Shown here piece by piece: positions 11,118-19,021 of a stretch of 64,000 bases of DNA. Made by a program: the position numbers and the translations under genes. The stretch is from Alphaproteobacteria bacterium (GTDB taxonomy: Bacteria; Pseudomonadota; Alphaproteobacteria; JACAEB01): assembly GCA_024236075.1 (NCBI GenBank), contig JACKLE010000004.1:62001-126000 (forward strand). Reading direction: 5' to 3'. The notes beneath the pieces are model-generated. The model saw only the letters and a program-made list of their open reading frames with translations. It had not been told where the DNA came from and searched no databases. Within the stretch, counting starts at the first letter, position 1; every line of letters begins with the position of its first letter.

Positions 11118-12065
11118 CTAGGGCGCGGGCCAGCGATGAGGCCCAGTGTGGGACGCGGGCAGGGCTGCGGCAAGCGCCATCATCAGCCGCTCGGGCCGCT
11201 CGTCCGTGCGGTGATGAAGGAAGGTGACGTCCGCCTTGCGCGCGAGGTCGCGAATGGCGTGGCGATGGGCCTCGAGGCGCTGCGCGTAGGCCGCCTTCAC
11301 CGCCTCCGCGCGGCCGAGCAGCAGGCGCTCCTCGCGGGCGAGCCCGACGAGCTCGGTGCGGCCGGCGAAGGGCCAGCTTTCCTCGGCCGGGTCGAGGACC
11401 TGCACGAGGTGGGCCCGCGCGCCCGCGGTTCCGATCGCGTCGACGAGCCCGGCGATCTCCCGCGCCTCGTAGAGGAAGTCGGAAAAGAGCACGACGCAGG
11501 CGGCGTGCGGCAGGTCGGCGAGGCGCGGAAGCCCCGGCGGCGCGCCGGACCCGCTCGCGAGACGCTCGGCCATGGCCTGCACGCCGACCCGGCCGGTGCC
11601 GCCGGCGCCGTGAACGCCCACGAGCCCGATCCGCTCGCCGCCGCGCACGAGGAGGAAGGCGACGGCGAGAGCGCATAGCCGCGCCCGCGCCGCCTTGGTC
11701 GGGACGCCGGGGCTCGAGCGATAGCTCATGGAGGGGCTCTCGTCGGGCCAGACGAGAACGGTCTGCTGCGCCTCCCATTCCTGCTCGCGCACATAGAGGC
11801 TGTCCGTGGCGGCCGACTGGCGCCAGTCGACGTCCGTGAGGCCGTCGCCCTCGTCGAACGGGCGGAACTGCCAGAAGGTCTCGCCGACGCCGGCCCGCCG
11901 GCGCCCGTGAAAGCCGAGCGCGACGGTCGCGGCGATGCGTTCGGCGGCGGCGGTGAGCGGCGCCACCCCCGCGCCCGCCGCCTCGGCCTCGGCGAGCAGC
12001 TCGGCCGAGCTTCCGGCCGGCCGCGCCGCGCGCCTCAGCCCGTCGAGCGCATCGGAAAGGCTCAT
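11118..12065 (-). CDS. DUF58 domain-containing protein
   Basis: Protein of 315 aa with the DUF58 core: RRAGVGETFWQFRPFDEGD, then the family hallmark DVDWRQSAATDSLYVREQEW, and a VWA-like continuation with WPDESPSMSYRS and VVLFSDFLYEA. DUF58 proteins are the usual partners of MoxR ATPases. The gene begins 4 bp after the MoxR stop, and its TAG stop is followed at once by the upstream in-frame part of the DUF4159 gene, so the four genes form one transcript. Confidence 0.92.
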   Translation of the reverse strand: MSLSDALDGLRRAARPAGSSAELLAEAEAAGAGVAPLTAAAERIAATVALGFHGRRRAGVGETFWQFRPFDEGDGLTDVDWRQSAATDSLYVREQEWEAQQTVLVWPDESPSMSYRSSPGVPTKAARARLCALAVAFLLVRGGERIGLVGVHGAGGTGRVGVQAMAERLASGSGAPPGLPRLADLPHAACVVLFSDFLYEAREIAGLVDAIGTAGARAHLVQVLDPAEESWPFAGRTELVGLAREERLLLGRAEAVKAAYAQRLEAHRHAIRDLARKADVTFLHHRTDERPERLMMALAAALPASHTGPHRWPAP

Positions 12066-12069
12066 GGCC

Positions 12070-13086
12070 TCACCCGATCTTCTTGGTCAGCATGGCGATG
12101 AGGCTCGCGAGGGTGAGGCCGTCCGCGCGCGCGGCATAGGAGAGCGCCATGCGATGGCGCAGCACGGGCGCGGCGAGCGCCTTCACGTCGTCGATGGAAG
12201 GCGAGAGGCGCCCGTCGAGCAGCGCGCGGGCCCGCACGGCCAGCGTCAGGGCCTGGCTCGCGCGGGGGCCGGGCCCCCAGGCGACGTAGCGCTCAACCTC
12301 GGGCAGGGCAGCGGTCGCGGGCCGCGCGCCGCGCGTGAGCGAGAGGATGGCCTCGAGAACGCTCTCGCCCACGGGCAGGAGGCGCACCAGACGCTGGGCG
12401 CGCAGAAGCTCGGAGGCCTCGGTGACCGGCTCGGCCTTCACGTCCTCGGCGCCCGTGGTCGCGAGAAGGATCTGCCGCTCGGCCTCGGCGCTCGGATAGT
12501 CGATGTCGATCTCGAGGAGGAAACGGTCGAGCTGCGCCTCGGGGAGGGGATAGGTGCCTTCCTGCTCGATGGGGTTCTGCGTCGCGAGCACGTGGAAGGG
12601 GACGGGCACGTCGTAGCGCTGGCCGGCGATCGAGACCTGCCGCTCCTGCATGGCCTGAAGGAGCGCGCTCTGCGTGCGCGGGCTCGCCCGGTTGATCTCG
12701 TCGGCCATCAGGAGCTGGCAGAAGACGGGCCCCTTGAGGAAGCGGAAGGCGCGCCGGCCTTCCGCGCTGCCCTCGAGGATCTCCGAGCCCAATATGTCCT
12801 TGGGCATGAGGTCCGGCGTGAACTGGATGCGCCGCGTGTCGAGGCCCAGCACGACGGCGAGGGTCTCGACGAGGCGGGTCTTCGCGAGGCCCGGCACCCC
12901 GACGAGGAGCCCGTGCCCGCCGGCGATAAGCGTGACGAGCGTCTCCTCGACGACCCGCTCCTGGCCGAAAATGACGCGGCCCACGGCGGCGCGGATGCGT
13001 CCCAGCCGCGCCACGATGGCGTCGACCTCCTCCAGGACCGCGGCATCGCCCCGGTCGACCCGCCCGCCTTCCCGCGTCGTCGTCAT
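12070..13086 (-). CDS. MoxR family AAA+ ATPase
   Basis: AAA+ ATPase of 338 aa. Visible are the Walker A variant GVPGLAKTRLVET, Walker B LLMADEINRASPRTQSALLQ, sensor 1 ATQNPIEQEGTYPLPEAQLD and the arginine-finger segment QLDRFLLEIDIDYPS. MoxR ATPases act as chaperones for VWA or DUF58 partners, which matches the three downstream genes. ATG at 13086 is chosen because AAGGACGATAGG precedes it; an ATG 18 bp further upstream at 13104 is possible. It is divergent from the DUF1285 gene across a short gap. Confidence 0.94.
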   Translation of the reverse strand: MTTTREGGRVDRGDAAVLEEVDAIVARLGRIRAAVGRVIFGQERVVEETLVTLIAGGHGLLVGVPGLAKTRLVETLAVVLGLDTRRIQFTPDLMPKDILGSEILEGSAEGRRAFRFLKGPVFCQLLMADEINRASPRTQSALLQAMQERQVSIAGQRYDVPVPFHVLATQNPIEQEGTYPLPEAQLDRFLLEIDIDYPSAEAERQILLATTGAEDVKAEPVTEASELLRAQRLVRLLPVGESVLEAILSLTRGARPATAALPEVERYVAWGPGPRASQALTLAVRARALLDGRLSPSIDDVKALAAPVLRHRMALSYAARADGLTLASLIAMLTKKIG

Positions 13087-13144
13087 TGGCCTATCGTCCT
13101 TCATTGAGCGCGCCCCCCAGTCTCAGAGCCAAGTGGTCAAGATT

Positions 13145-13753
13145 ATGGCCTCGGAGCGACCATCGAGCACCGCCGCCCCGCGCGGGGCGGACCTCCTGCG
13201 CGGCCTCACCGAGGCCGTGCCGGCGGGCAGGAAGCGCGGCCCCGCCCCCGTGCATCTCTGGAATCCGCCCCATTGCGGCGCCATCGACATGACGATCCGC
13301 GCCGACGGGTCCTGGCATTACATGGGCACGCCCATCGGCCGGGCGAGTCTCGTGCGCCTATTTTCCACGATTCTGCGGCGCGAGCCGGACGGGTCCTATG
13401 CCCTCGTCACCCCCGTGGAGAAGGTGGAGATCGCGGTCGAGGACGCCCCGTTCCTCGCCGTGCTGCTCGACTCGGAGGGCGAGGGGGCGGAGCGGCGCCT
13501 CCTCTTCACGACGAATGTAGGCGACGAGGTCGAGGCCGGCGAGGAGCACCCGCTGCGCGCGACGAGCGACCCGCGCACCGGCGAGCCCGCGATCTACGTC
13601 CATGTGCGCGGCGGCCTCGAGGCGCGCCTCAACCGGCCCGTCTACTACCAGCTCGTCGCGCTCGGCGAGGAGCGCCGGACCTCAAAGGGTCGCGAGTTCG
13701 GCGTCGTCAGCGGCGGGCGCTTCTTCGCGCTCGGTCCCGTGACGTGGGCGTAG
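13145..13753 (+). CDS. DUF1285 domain-containing protein
   Basis: Soluble protein of 202 aa matching DUF1285: LWNPPHCGAIDMTIRADG, SWHYMGTPIGRASLVRLFST and the closing FGVVSGGRFFALG. The family is widespread in alphaproteobacteria beside MoxR/DUF58 operons and has no proven function. The start at 13145 (MASERPSS) leaves 58 bp to the divergent MoxR ATG, so the two genes probably share a promoter region. It converges with the propeller-protein gene over a shared hairpin. Confidence 0.88.
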   Translation: MASERPSSTAAPRGADLLRGLTEAVPAGRKRGPAPVHLWNPPHCGAIDMTIRADGSWHYMGTPIGRASLVRLFSTILRREPDGSYALVTPVEKVEIAVEDAPFLAVLLDSEGEGAERRLLFTTNVGDEVEAGEEHPLRATSDPRTGEPAIYVHVRGGLEARLNRPVYYQLVALGEERRTSKGREFGVVSGGRFFALGPVTWA

Positions 13754-13754
13754 G

Positions 13755-13784
13755 GGCCGGAGGCGCCGGGCGGCGCCCCCGGCC
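13755..13784. terminator. Hairpin between convergent genes (likely bidirectional terminator)
   Basis: A 13-bp stem (13755-13767 with 13772-13784, one A-C mismatch) closes a GGGC loop between the stops of the DUF1285 gene and the first propeller gene. It lacks a T-run, so termination is inferred from position and stability. Its core (GGCGCC arms and a 4-nt loop) is nearly the same as the hairpin behind the second propeller gene. Confidence 0.6.
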
Positions 13785-13790
13785 GCATCG

Positions 13791-15107
13791 TCAGACCCCG
13801 CTCACCATGTAGAAGCGCTCCTGGTGGAAGATCGGCAGGGCGTAGGGGTAGTAGCGCTGCACGCGCCCGATGAAGCGCGTGGGCGTCGCCGGGTCCGGGT
13901 CCCACGCGAAATCGGAGCTGATCCAGCGCGAGCCCGTGTCGGCGTTGAAGTCCGTGAGCTGAACCGTGCCGCCCGTCGTCCAGTTCGAGGCGTCGGCGTT
14001 CATCTTCCAGAACTCCGACTGGACGAGGAGCGTCGAGGTGTTCCAGGCGAGCTCGCGCACGCCCAGCGGCGCCGTGCCCTGGCGGCCCTTGGACGACATC
14101 CAGACGATCGCCCCGTCGCCCTGGCGGGCGATGGCGTGCTCGTCCCAGCCCACGATCGTCGCGCCGGACTGGTTCTTGGTGTAGTCCCAGCTGTCGGGGA
14201 TCTGGTTGACGGGCGTGCCGAAGGAGATCGCACCCGTCGACGCGTCGTAGCTCGTGGGCACGCGGTAGATGTCGTAGTCGAGCGATCCCGAATTGTTCGA
14301 GCCGCGCGTGAAGTAAAACGTCCCGTCGTCCGGCGAGAAGGCGTGCGTCTCGTAGAAGTAGTCCGTCGACGGAAACGGATCGAGATCGACGATGGAGCCG
14401 AGCGCGCCGGTCGTCGTGTTCACCGTGCGGGCCTTGATCGTCCACTTGCCGCCCTGCGGCGGATAGGGGCCCGAGCCGTCGCTCACGCGCTCCGCCCAGA
14501 GGACCGTGTAGACGTTCGCGCTGCCGTGCTTGGAATGCGACCAGTGCGGATGCAGGACGCCCTGCGGATCGCCGCTCGCCGGGTAGGTGATGCCCGAGGT
14601 CAGCTTCGTCACCGTGTAGGGCGAGGACGTCATGACGATATAGACGTCGTTGAACGTGCCGATGCCGGGCTCGCACACATTGTTGTAGAGCGAGGGCACG
14701 GACGGAATTTGGGCCTGGAAGGCGATGTACTTGCCGTCCGGGCTCCAGGCCGGATTGCCCACATGCTTGGTGAGCGTCGCGCCGAGGCCGGTGGCGCCGG
14801 GCGCGGTGCCGACGCCTTTCACTGCGGTCGGGCTCGTGAGGTCGAAATTCGAGCCCGAGCCCGAGAGCGTCGCGGTCTCCATCTTGTAGTAGGTGCCGAT
14901 GTTCTGCCCATAGGCGACGGCGCCGTAGCCCGAGGGCACGTTCGCCGCCTTCTGCCAGTCGATGCGGCCCGCATTGTTGAAGGCCGCGCCCGCGCGCTTC
15001 AGCGGATTGCTGACGCTCGCGGCCTGCGCGCTTCCCGGCAGGGCGAGGAGCGCCGCGCCGCCGAGTCCCGCCTGCATCATATGACGCCGGCTGAAGAAGA
15101 TGCTCAT
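13791..15107 (-). CDS. Exported PD40/TolB-like beta-propeller protein, copy 1
   Basis: Secreted protein of 438 aa. The N-terminus is a probable Tat signal (SRRHMMQAGLGGAALLALP with AQA cleavage around residue 29). The mature part has propeller-type repeats such as GNPAWSPDGKYIAFQAQIP and THAFSPDDGTFYFTRGSNNS, typical of WD40-like PD40 repeats, and ends FHQERFYMVSGV. It is closely similar over its whole length to the neighbouring upstream gene. GGAGGAAAC precedes the ATG. Enzymatic activity and ligand are unknown; no catalytic motif stands out. Confidence 0.82.
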   Translation of the reverse strand: MSIFFSRRHMMQAGLGGAALLALPGSAQAASVSNPLKRAGAAFNNAGRIDWQKAANVPSGYGAVAYGQNIGTYYKMETATLSGSGSNFDLTSPTAVKGVGTAPGATGLGATLTKHVGNPAWSPDGKYIAFQAQIPSVPSLYNNVCEPGIGTFNDVYIVMTSSPYTVTKLTSGITYPASGDPQGVLHPHWSHSKHGSANVYTVLWAERVSDGSGPYPPQGGKWTIKARTVNTTTGALGSIVDLDPFPSTDYFYETHAFSPDDGTFYFTRGSNNSGSLDYDIYRVPTSYDASTGAISFGTPVNQIPDSWDYTKNQSGATIVGWDEHAIARQGDGAIVWMSSKGRQGTAPLGVRELAWNTSTLLVQSEFWKMNADASNWTTGGTVQLTDFNADTGSRWISSDFAWDPDPATPTRFIGRVQRYYPYALPIFHQERFYMVSGV

Positions 15108-15267
15108 GTTTCCTCCGTTGCTTTTGTGTTGTGTCGATCGGCGATCTGCGGAGCCTTGCGCCCCGCGATCCGTCGCGCCCTCAACGATTGCCGGAGAGGG
15201 CTCTCCCGTTTGCTTCTTGTCGACAGGCGAACGTGCCGGCGCGGCGATGGAGCCGCGTCGGTATGTT

Positions 15268-15297
15268 TCTATACGGATGGAAAAATTTTCGAGTCAA
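15268..15297 (-). promoter_or_regulatory. Candidate sigma-70 promoter of propeller gene 1
   Basis: TTGACT (15297-15292) and TATAGA (15273-15268) are separated by 18 bp on the minus strand, inside the AT-richer gap 15108-15409 between the paralogs. Transcription would begin near 15260 and leave a leader of about 150 nt before the ATG at 15107. I see no other gene in this 302-bp gap. Confidence 0.45.
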
Positions 15298-15371
15298 CGG
15301 AAAAGGCGGCGGAAACGATAGATATACGGAGTATTGAATTCGGAACGCAGACCTGGTTGCGGAAGGAGCGG

Positions 15372-15399
15372 CCCGGAGGCGCCTCGCGGCGCCTCCGGG
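15372..15399 (-). terminator. Strong hairpin downstream of propeller gene 2
   Basis: A perfect 12-bp stem, CCCGGAGGCGCC (15372-15383) with GGCGCCTCCGGG (15388-15399), closes a TCGC loop 10 bp beyond the stop of copy 2. No T-run follows. It separates the paralogs into two transcription units and resembles the hairpin behind copy 1. Confidence 0.65.
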
Positions 15400-15409
15400 C
15401 GCGGTGCGG

Positions 15410-16702
15410 TCAGACGCCGCTCACCATGTAGAAGCGCTCCTGGCGGAAGATCGGCAGGGCGGCGGGGTAGAGCCGCTTCACGAGGCCGATGAAGCGCGTG
15501 GGCGTCGACATGTCCGGATCCCAGGCGAGGTCGGCGCAGATCCAGCGCGAGCCCGTGTCGCTGTTGAAGTCCGTGAGCTGAGCGGTGCCGCCGCTCGTCC
15601 AGTTGGACGCGTCGCCGTTCATGCGCCAGAACTCGGTCTGCACGATCGAGTTGTTGGTGTTCCAGGTGAGCTCCCGCACGCCCAGGGGAGACGTGCCCTG
15701 GCGGCCCTTCGAGGAAACCCAGACGGCCTTGCCGTCGCCGGCGCGCGCGATGGCGTGCTCGTCCCAGCCTACGATGGTCGAACCGGACTGGTTCTTGGTG
15801 TAGTCCCAGCTGTCGGGGATGAGCTTGACCGGAGTGCCGAGCGAGATCTGGCCCGTGGTCGAATTATACGTGCAAGGAGCACGATAGATGTCGTAGTCGA
15901 TGGCGCCGCTGTTGTTTTCCCCGCGCGTGAAGTAGAAGTAGTCGTCGCCGGGCGAGAAGCTGTGCGTCTCGTAGAAATATTCGGTACCCGAATAAGGATC
16001 GAGGTCCACCACGCTTCCGACGGCGCCGGTCGTCGTGTTCACGGTGCAGGCCTTGATGGTCCACTTGCCGCCCGGAGGGGGGAAGGAGCCCGAGCCCGCA
16101 TCGACGCGCTCGGCCCAGATGAGCGTGGTGACGCCGGCCGACCCGTGAGCCGCGTGCGAGAAGTGCGGATGCAGCACGCCCTTGGCGTCGCCGGAGGGGG
16201 GCCAGGTGATCCCGGTCGTCACCTTGGTCAGCGTGTAGGGCGAGGCCGTCTTCACGATGTAGACATCGTTGAGGAGGCCCTGCCCGGGCGCGCAGTAATT
16301 GTCGTAGCCCGCGCCGACGCTGCCCGGAATCTGCGCCTGCAGGGCGAGGTAGTTGCCGTCCGGGCTCCAGGCCGGATTGCCGACATGGCCCGTGAGCGAG
16401 GAGAGGCCCGGAACGGCGGTCGGGCTCGTCAGGTTGAAGTTCGCGCCCGAGCCCGAGAGGCCTGCGGTCTCGAGCTTGAAATATCCGCTGGAGTCCTGGT
16501 CGTAGGCAACCGCGCCGTAGCCGGACGGCACGTTCGCCGCCTTCTGCCAGTCGAGGCGGCCGGCATTGTTGAAGGTCGATCCGCTGCGCTTCAGCGGGTT
16601 CGATGTGGTCGCCGCGTTCGCGGCCGTCGGCAGCGCGAGGAGCGCCGCCGCAGCCGCGCCCGTCTGCATGATCCGCCTGCGGTCGATTACGATGGAATTC
16701 AT
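15410..16702 (-). CDS. Exported PD40/TolB-like beta-propeller protein, copy 2
   Basis: Secreted protein of 430 aa, full-length paralog of the adjacent copy 1, sharing for example FNNAGRLDWQKAANVPSGYG, SWDYTKNQSGSTIVGWDEHA and the identical end QERFYMVSGV. The N-terminus is Tat-like (DRRRIMQTGAAAAALLALP, ANA cleavage). The ATG at 16702 is chosen because GGAGGAACGA stands directly upstream and the preceding in-frame residues are not conserved. The duplication with separate hairpins suggests separately controlled copies. Confidence 0.82.
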   Translation of the reverse strand: MNSIVIDRRRIMQTGAAAAALLALPTAANAATTSNPLKRSGSTFNNAGRLDWQKAANVPSGYGAVAYDQDSSGYFKLETAGLSGSGANFNLTSPTAVPGLSSLTGHVGNPAWSPDGNYLALQAQIPGSVGAGYDNYCAPGQGLLNDVYIVKTASPYTLTKVTTGITWPPSGDAKGVLHPHFSHAAHGSAGVTTLIWAERVDAGSGSFPPPGGKWTIKACTVNTTTGAVGSVVDLDPYSGTEYFYETHSFSPGDDYFYFTRGENNSGAIDYDIYRAPCTYNSTTGQISLGTPVKLIPDSWDYTKNQSGSTIVGWDEHAIARAGDGKAVWVSSKGRQGTSPLGVRELTWNTNNSIVQTEFWRMNGDASNWTSGGTAQLTDFNSDTGSRWICADLAWDPDMSTPTRFIGLVKRLYPAALPIFRQERFYMVSGV

Positions 16703-17487
16703 TCGTTCCTCCATTGTTGTTGGTTTGTGGCTGTCGGCGTGTCGTCGGCGCCGCACGGCGGAACGCCCGCTCGGCGCTTATTGGCCCCTTGACGCCAAGG
16801 GGCGGCGTCAGGGCGGCCGATGGCGGCCGCTCCTTGCCGGTCCGGCGGGCCGCTGGCCCGTCGAATTTCGGATGAAGCTCAAGCGGCCGCGAAGGCCGCT
16901 GCGTCGTGCGCGGCGAAGAGGGCGGGGGCGTCGACTGCCGAGCCCGGGGTCCCCTTCCTGACGGTCATGGGCGCTTCCTTTTCGTTTCGGGTTCTTGCTT
17001 CGATCGCCGGAACGGCCGCGCGGCCCGTCCCGCATTCGCGAGACCTTCCTCACCGTTCGGACCTGCGGGCGATTTTCGGAAACAGCGCTTCAGCTCCCGC
17101 CGAGCGGCCAAATGGCCTCGGCAGGCGGTGGCTTCTTCCTCCTTCCCTCGGCTGCCGGTTGCATGGACCGGTCGAGCTCGCGTCGGATCGACGGCGGAAG
17201 TGAATGCCTGTTTGTCGTCATAGTCAAGAATATGATCTAGGCGTCACTATCGAATCCGGCGCTTCCGCCGGGCAACGAGCCATAAAAGGCAATAAAAACA
17301 GATTGGTACGAAATTCCCTCAGTACACGTTGTGCGCGCTATGAAGTTGACGAAACGTCACGAATTTGTTGAACGTATAATTTCACGGCGAATTTGTCGCT
17401 GCGCCGCCGCAGTGGTTTTCGTCCATGGGCGTTGAAATCCGGTCCTGCGTCGCGTCCTATGTACGCTTGTCATTTTTGGAGTCGTCC
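16703..17487. other. 785-bp intergenic region with AT-richer core
   Basis: No gene is supported here. The region holds a hairpin AGCGGCC-GCGAA-GGCCGCT at 16882-16900 and a markedly AT-richer stretch from about 17215 to 17400. A weak minus-strand promoter candidate is TTGACT (17227-17222) with TTCACT (17204-17199), spacing 17. A TATAAT lies at 17375-17380 on the plus strand with no well-spaced -35. It separates the divergent propeller gene and TetR regulator, so it probably carries both promoters. Confidence 0.5.
17347..17359. promoter_or_regulatory. Palindrome TGACGAAACGTCA, possible TetR operator
   Basis: A perfect 5+5 inverted repeat with an AAA spacer lies 129 bp upstream of the TetR ATG and within the shared region with propeller gene 2. 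TetR regulators commonly bind such palindromes near their own divergent promoter. The repeat is observed; its function is inferred. Confidence 0.35.
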
Positions 17488-18126
17488 ATGGCCGAGCCTG
17501 AGAGATTGATGCGTCTTGTGCCCCGTCAGGAGCGATCGAAGGCAACTTTTCGCTCGCTGATGCGTGTGGCGCGGGAGGCCTGGGAAGAGCACGGCGTCGA
17601 CGGCATCTCGGTGGAAGAGATTTGCGCGCGGGCGGGCGTCTCGCGCGGCACGTTCTATTCTTATTTCTACAAGAAAGAGCACCTCGTTGTCTTCCTGCTG
17701 TTTTACGGAATCTCGATCCGCTGGGACGACATCGAGGCGTTGCTTGCCTCCGACCGGCCCACGCTAGCGCTCTGCGTCGAGGTGGTGGGGCTCATCGCCG
17801 CCAAGCTGCGCGGCTTTCCCAAGCCCATCGTCCTGCGCGGCGTCGAGGAATGCTTCTCCCAATACGGCGAGATGAAGGAGCGCTACGGGGTCGCGCGCGC
17901 GCTCAGCACCTATTTCGAGCCGATCTTCGAGCGCGGCATCGAGCGCGGCGAGGTTTCCCCGACCTGGGAAGGGCGGCTGCTCTCCCAGGCGATGAGCTGG
18001 ATGACGTTGCAGGGCATGTTCCTGTGGGCGAACGGCTCCCTGCCCGACGGCGAGCTGGAGCGCAATCTGCGCCACCGCACCAATCTCATCGTCGCGGGCG
18101 CCCTTGCGGAGCGCGCGGTCGACTGA
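17488..18126 (+). CDS. TetR/AcrR family transcriptional regulator
   Basis: Regulator of 212 aa. The N-terminal TetR helix-turn-helix is clear: SLMRVAREAWEEHGVDGISV, then EEICARAGVSRGTFYSYFYK. The C-terminal ligand domain is not diagnostic. The start at 17488 has GGAG seven bases upstream; an upstream in-frame ATG at 17425 would add a non-conserved tail. It is divergent from the exported propeller genes and may regulate them. Confidence 0.88.
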   Translation: MAEPERLMRLVPRQERSKATFRSLMRVAREAWEEHGVDGISVEEICARAGVSRGTFYSYFYKKEHLVVFLLFYGISIRWDDIEALLASDRPTLALCVEVVGLIAAKLRGFPKPIVLRGVEECFSQYGEMKERYGVARALSTYFEPIFERGIERGEVSPTWEGRLLSQAMSWMTLQGMFLWANGSLPDGELERNLRHRTNLIVAGALAERAVD

Positions 18127-18176
18127 GGCGCGCCGCCGCTCTTGCCAAGGCCGAGCCTCTGGCGCAGGTAGAGGCA

Positions 18177-18794
18177 ATGTCCGATCTGAAAAACTGGCTG
18201 GCCGGGCGCCTCGAGCAGAGCTTCGGGCCGAGCATACTGGGCTGGGATCGCCTCGCGGGCGGCGCGGCGCGCGAGCTGCGCGACGCGGCCGTCCTCGTGC
18301 CGATCATCGACCGGGCGCCGCCTACCGTGCTGCTGACCGAGCGCGCCGCGCATCTGCCGTCCCATGGCGGCCAGATCGGCTTTCCGGGCGGGCGGCTCGG
18401 CGCGGGCGATGCCGGGCACCTCGCCGCCGCCCTGCGCGAGAGCGAGGAGGAGGTGGGGCTCGACCCGCGGAGCGTCGCGATCGTGGGCGTTCTCGACCGG
18501 ATCGCGACGGGCACGGGCTTTCTCATCCATCCCTTCGTCGGGGTGATCGCGGCCGATCCGGTGCTCGCGCTCGACGCGAGCGAGGTCGCCGATGCCTTCG
18601 AGGTGCCGCTCGCCTTCCTCATGGACCCCGCGAACCATCAGACCCGCAAGGGCTATCCCGGCGCGCCCGATCGCGAGTTCTACGCCATGCCGTTCGAGAA
18701 GCGCTTCATCTGGGGCGCGACCGCCGCCATCCTGAAAAATCTCTCCGACCGCGTCGGAATTCCCGCGACGGCCGTTCCGGAGGCGGGGCCTTGA
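18177..18794 (+). CDS. CoA pyrophosphatase, NUDIX hydrolase (NudL-like)
   Basis: NUDIX hydrolase of 205 aa. The UPF0035/CoA motif PSHGGQIGFPGGR leads into the NUDIX box (GFPGGRLGAGDAGHLAAALR, then ESEEEVGL). The family cleaves CoA and related thioesters to 3',5'-ADP and phosphopantetheine. The gene is the first of three coupled genes: its TGA overlaps the TTG start of the DUF6111 gene, which overlaps cca. This order is common in alphaproteobacteria. Confidence 0.92.
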   Translation: MSDLKNWLAGRLEQSFGPSILGWDRLAGGAARELRDAAVLVPIIDRAPPTVLLTERAAHLPSHGGQIGFPGGRLGAGDAGHLAAALRESEEEVGLDPRSVAIVGVLDRIATGTGFLIHPFVGVIAADPVLALDASEVADAFEVPLAFLMDPANHQTRKGYPGAPDREFYAMPFEKRFIWGATAAILKNLSDRVGIPATAVPEAGP

Positions 18795-19021
18795 TCCGCC
18801 ATTACCTGCCCGTCCTCGTCGCGCTGGCGCCCGTGGTGCTCTACGGGCTCTTCGTCTGGCTGCGCGGCGATCGTCCGGAGGCGCCGCATGCGCGACGCGT
18901 CGGGCTCCTCGCCGGCATATTGGGCCTGGTCGCCGCGATCGCGCTCGTCGCGTGGGCCGGGCTTTCGATGGCCGAGCTGCCGCCCGGCCTGCTGCCGGCC
19001 GGGAAGGGCGGGGCGCCGTGA
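18791..19021 (+). CDS. DUF6111-like small membrane protein
   Basis: Protein of 76 aa with two membrane helices (YLPVLVALAPVVLYGLFVWL and VGLLAGILGLVAAIALVAWA). It starts with TTG at 18791, overlapping the NUDIX stop as TTGA, and ends in GTGA over the cca start. Size, topology and position between NUDIX and cca genes match DUF6111; the family name is from memory. Function is unknown. Confidence 0.75.
   Translation: MIRHYLPVLVALAPVVLYGLFVWLRGDRPEAPHARRVGLLAGILGLVAAIALVAWAGLSMAELPPGLLPAGKGGAP

Noticed and set aside
8500..11778. A minus-strand open frame of 1092 codons across the DUF4159 and DUF58 genes
   Set aside because: It is rich in Arg, Pro and Gly, with no domain, and shadows two recognised genes in another frame; long empty frames are expected at this GC content.
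17346..17380. TTGACG and TATAAT as a sigma-70 promoter for the TetR gene
   Set aside because: The spacer is 23 bp, too long for a normal sigma-70 promoter; kept only as a note on the gap.
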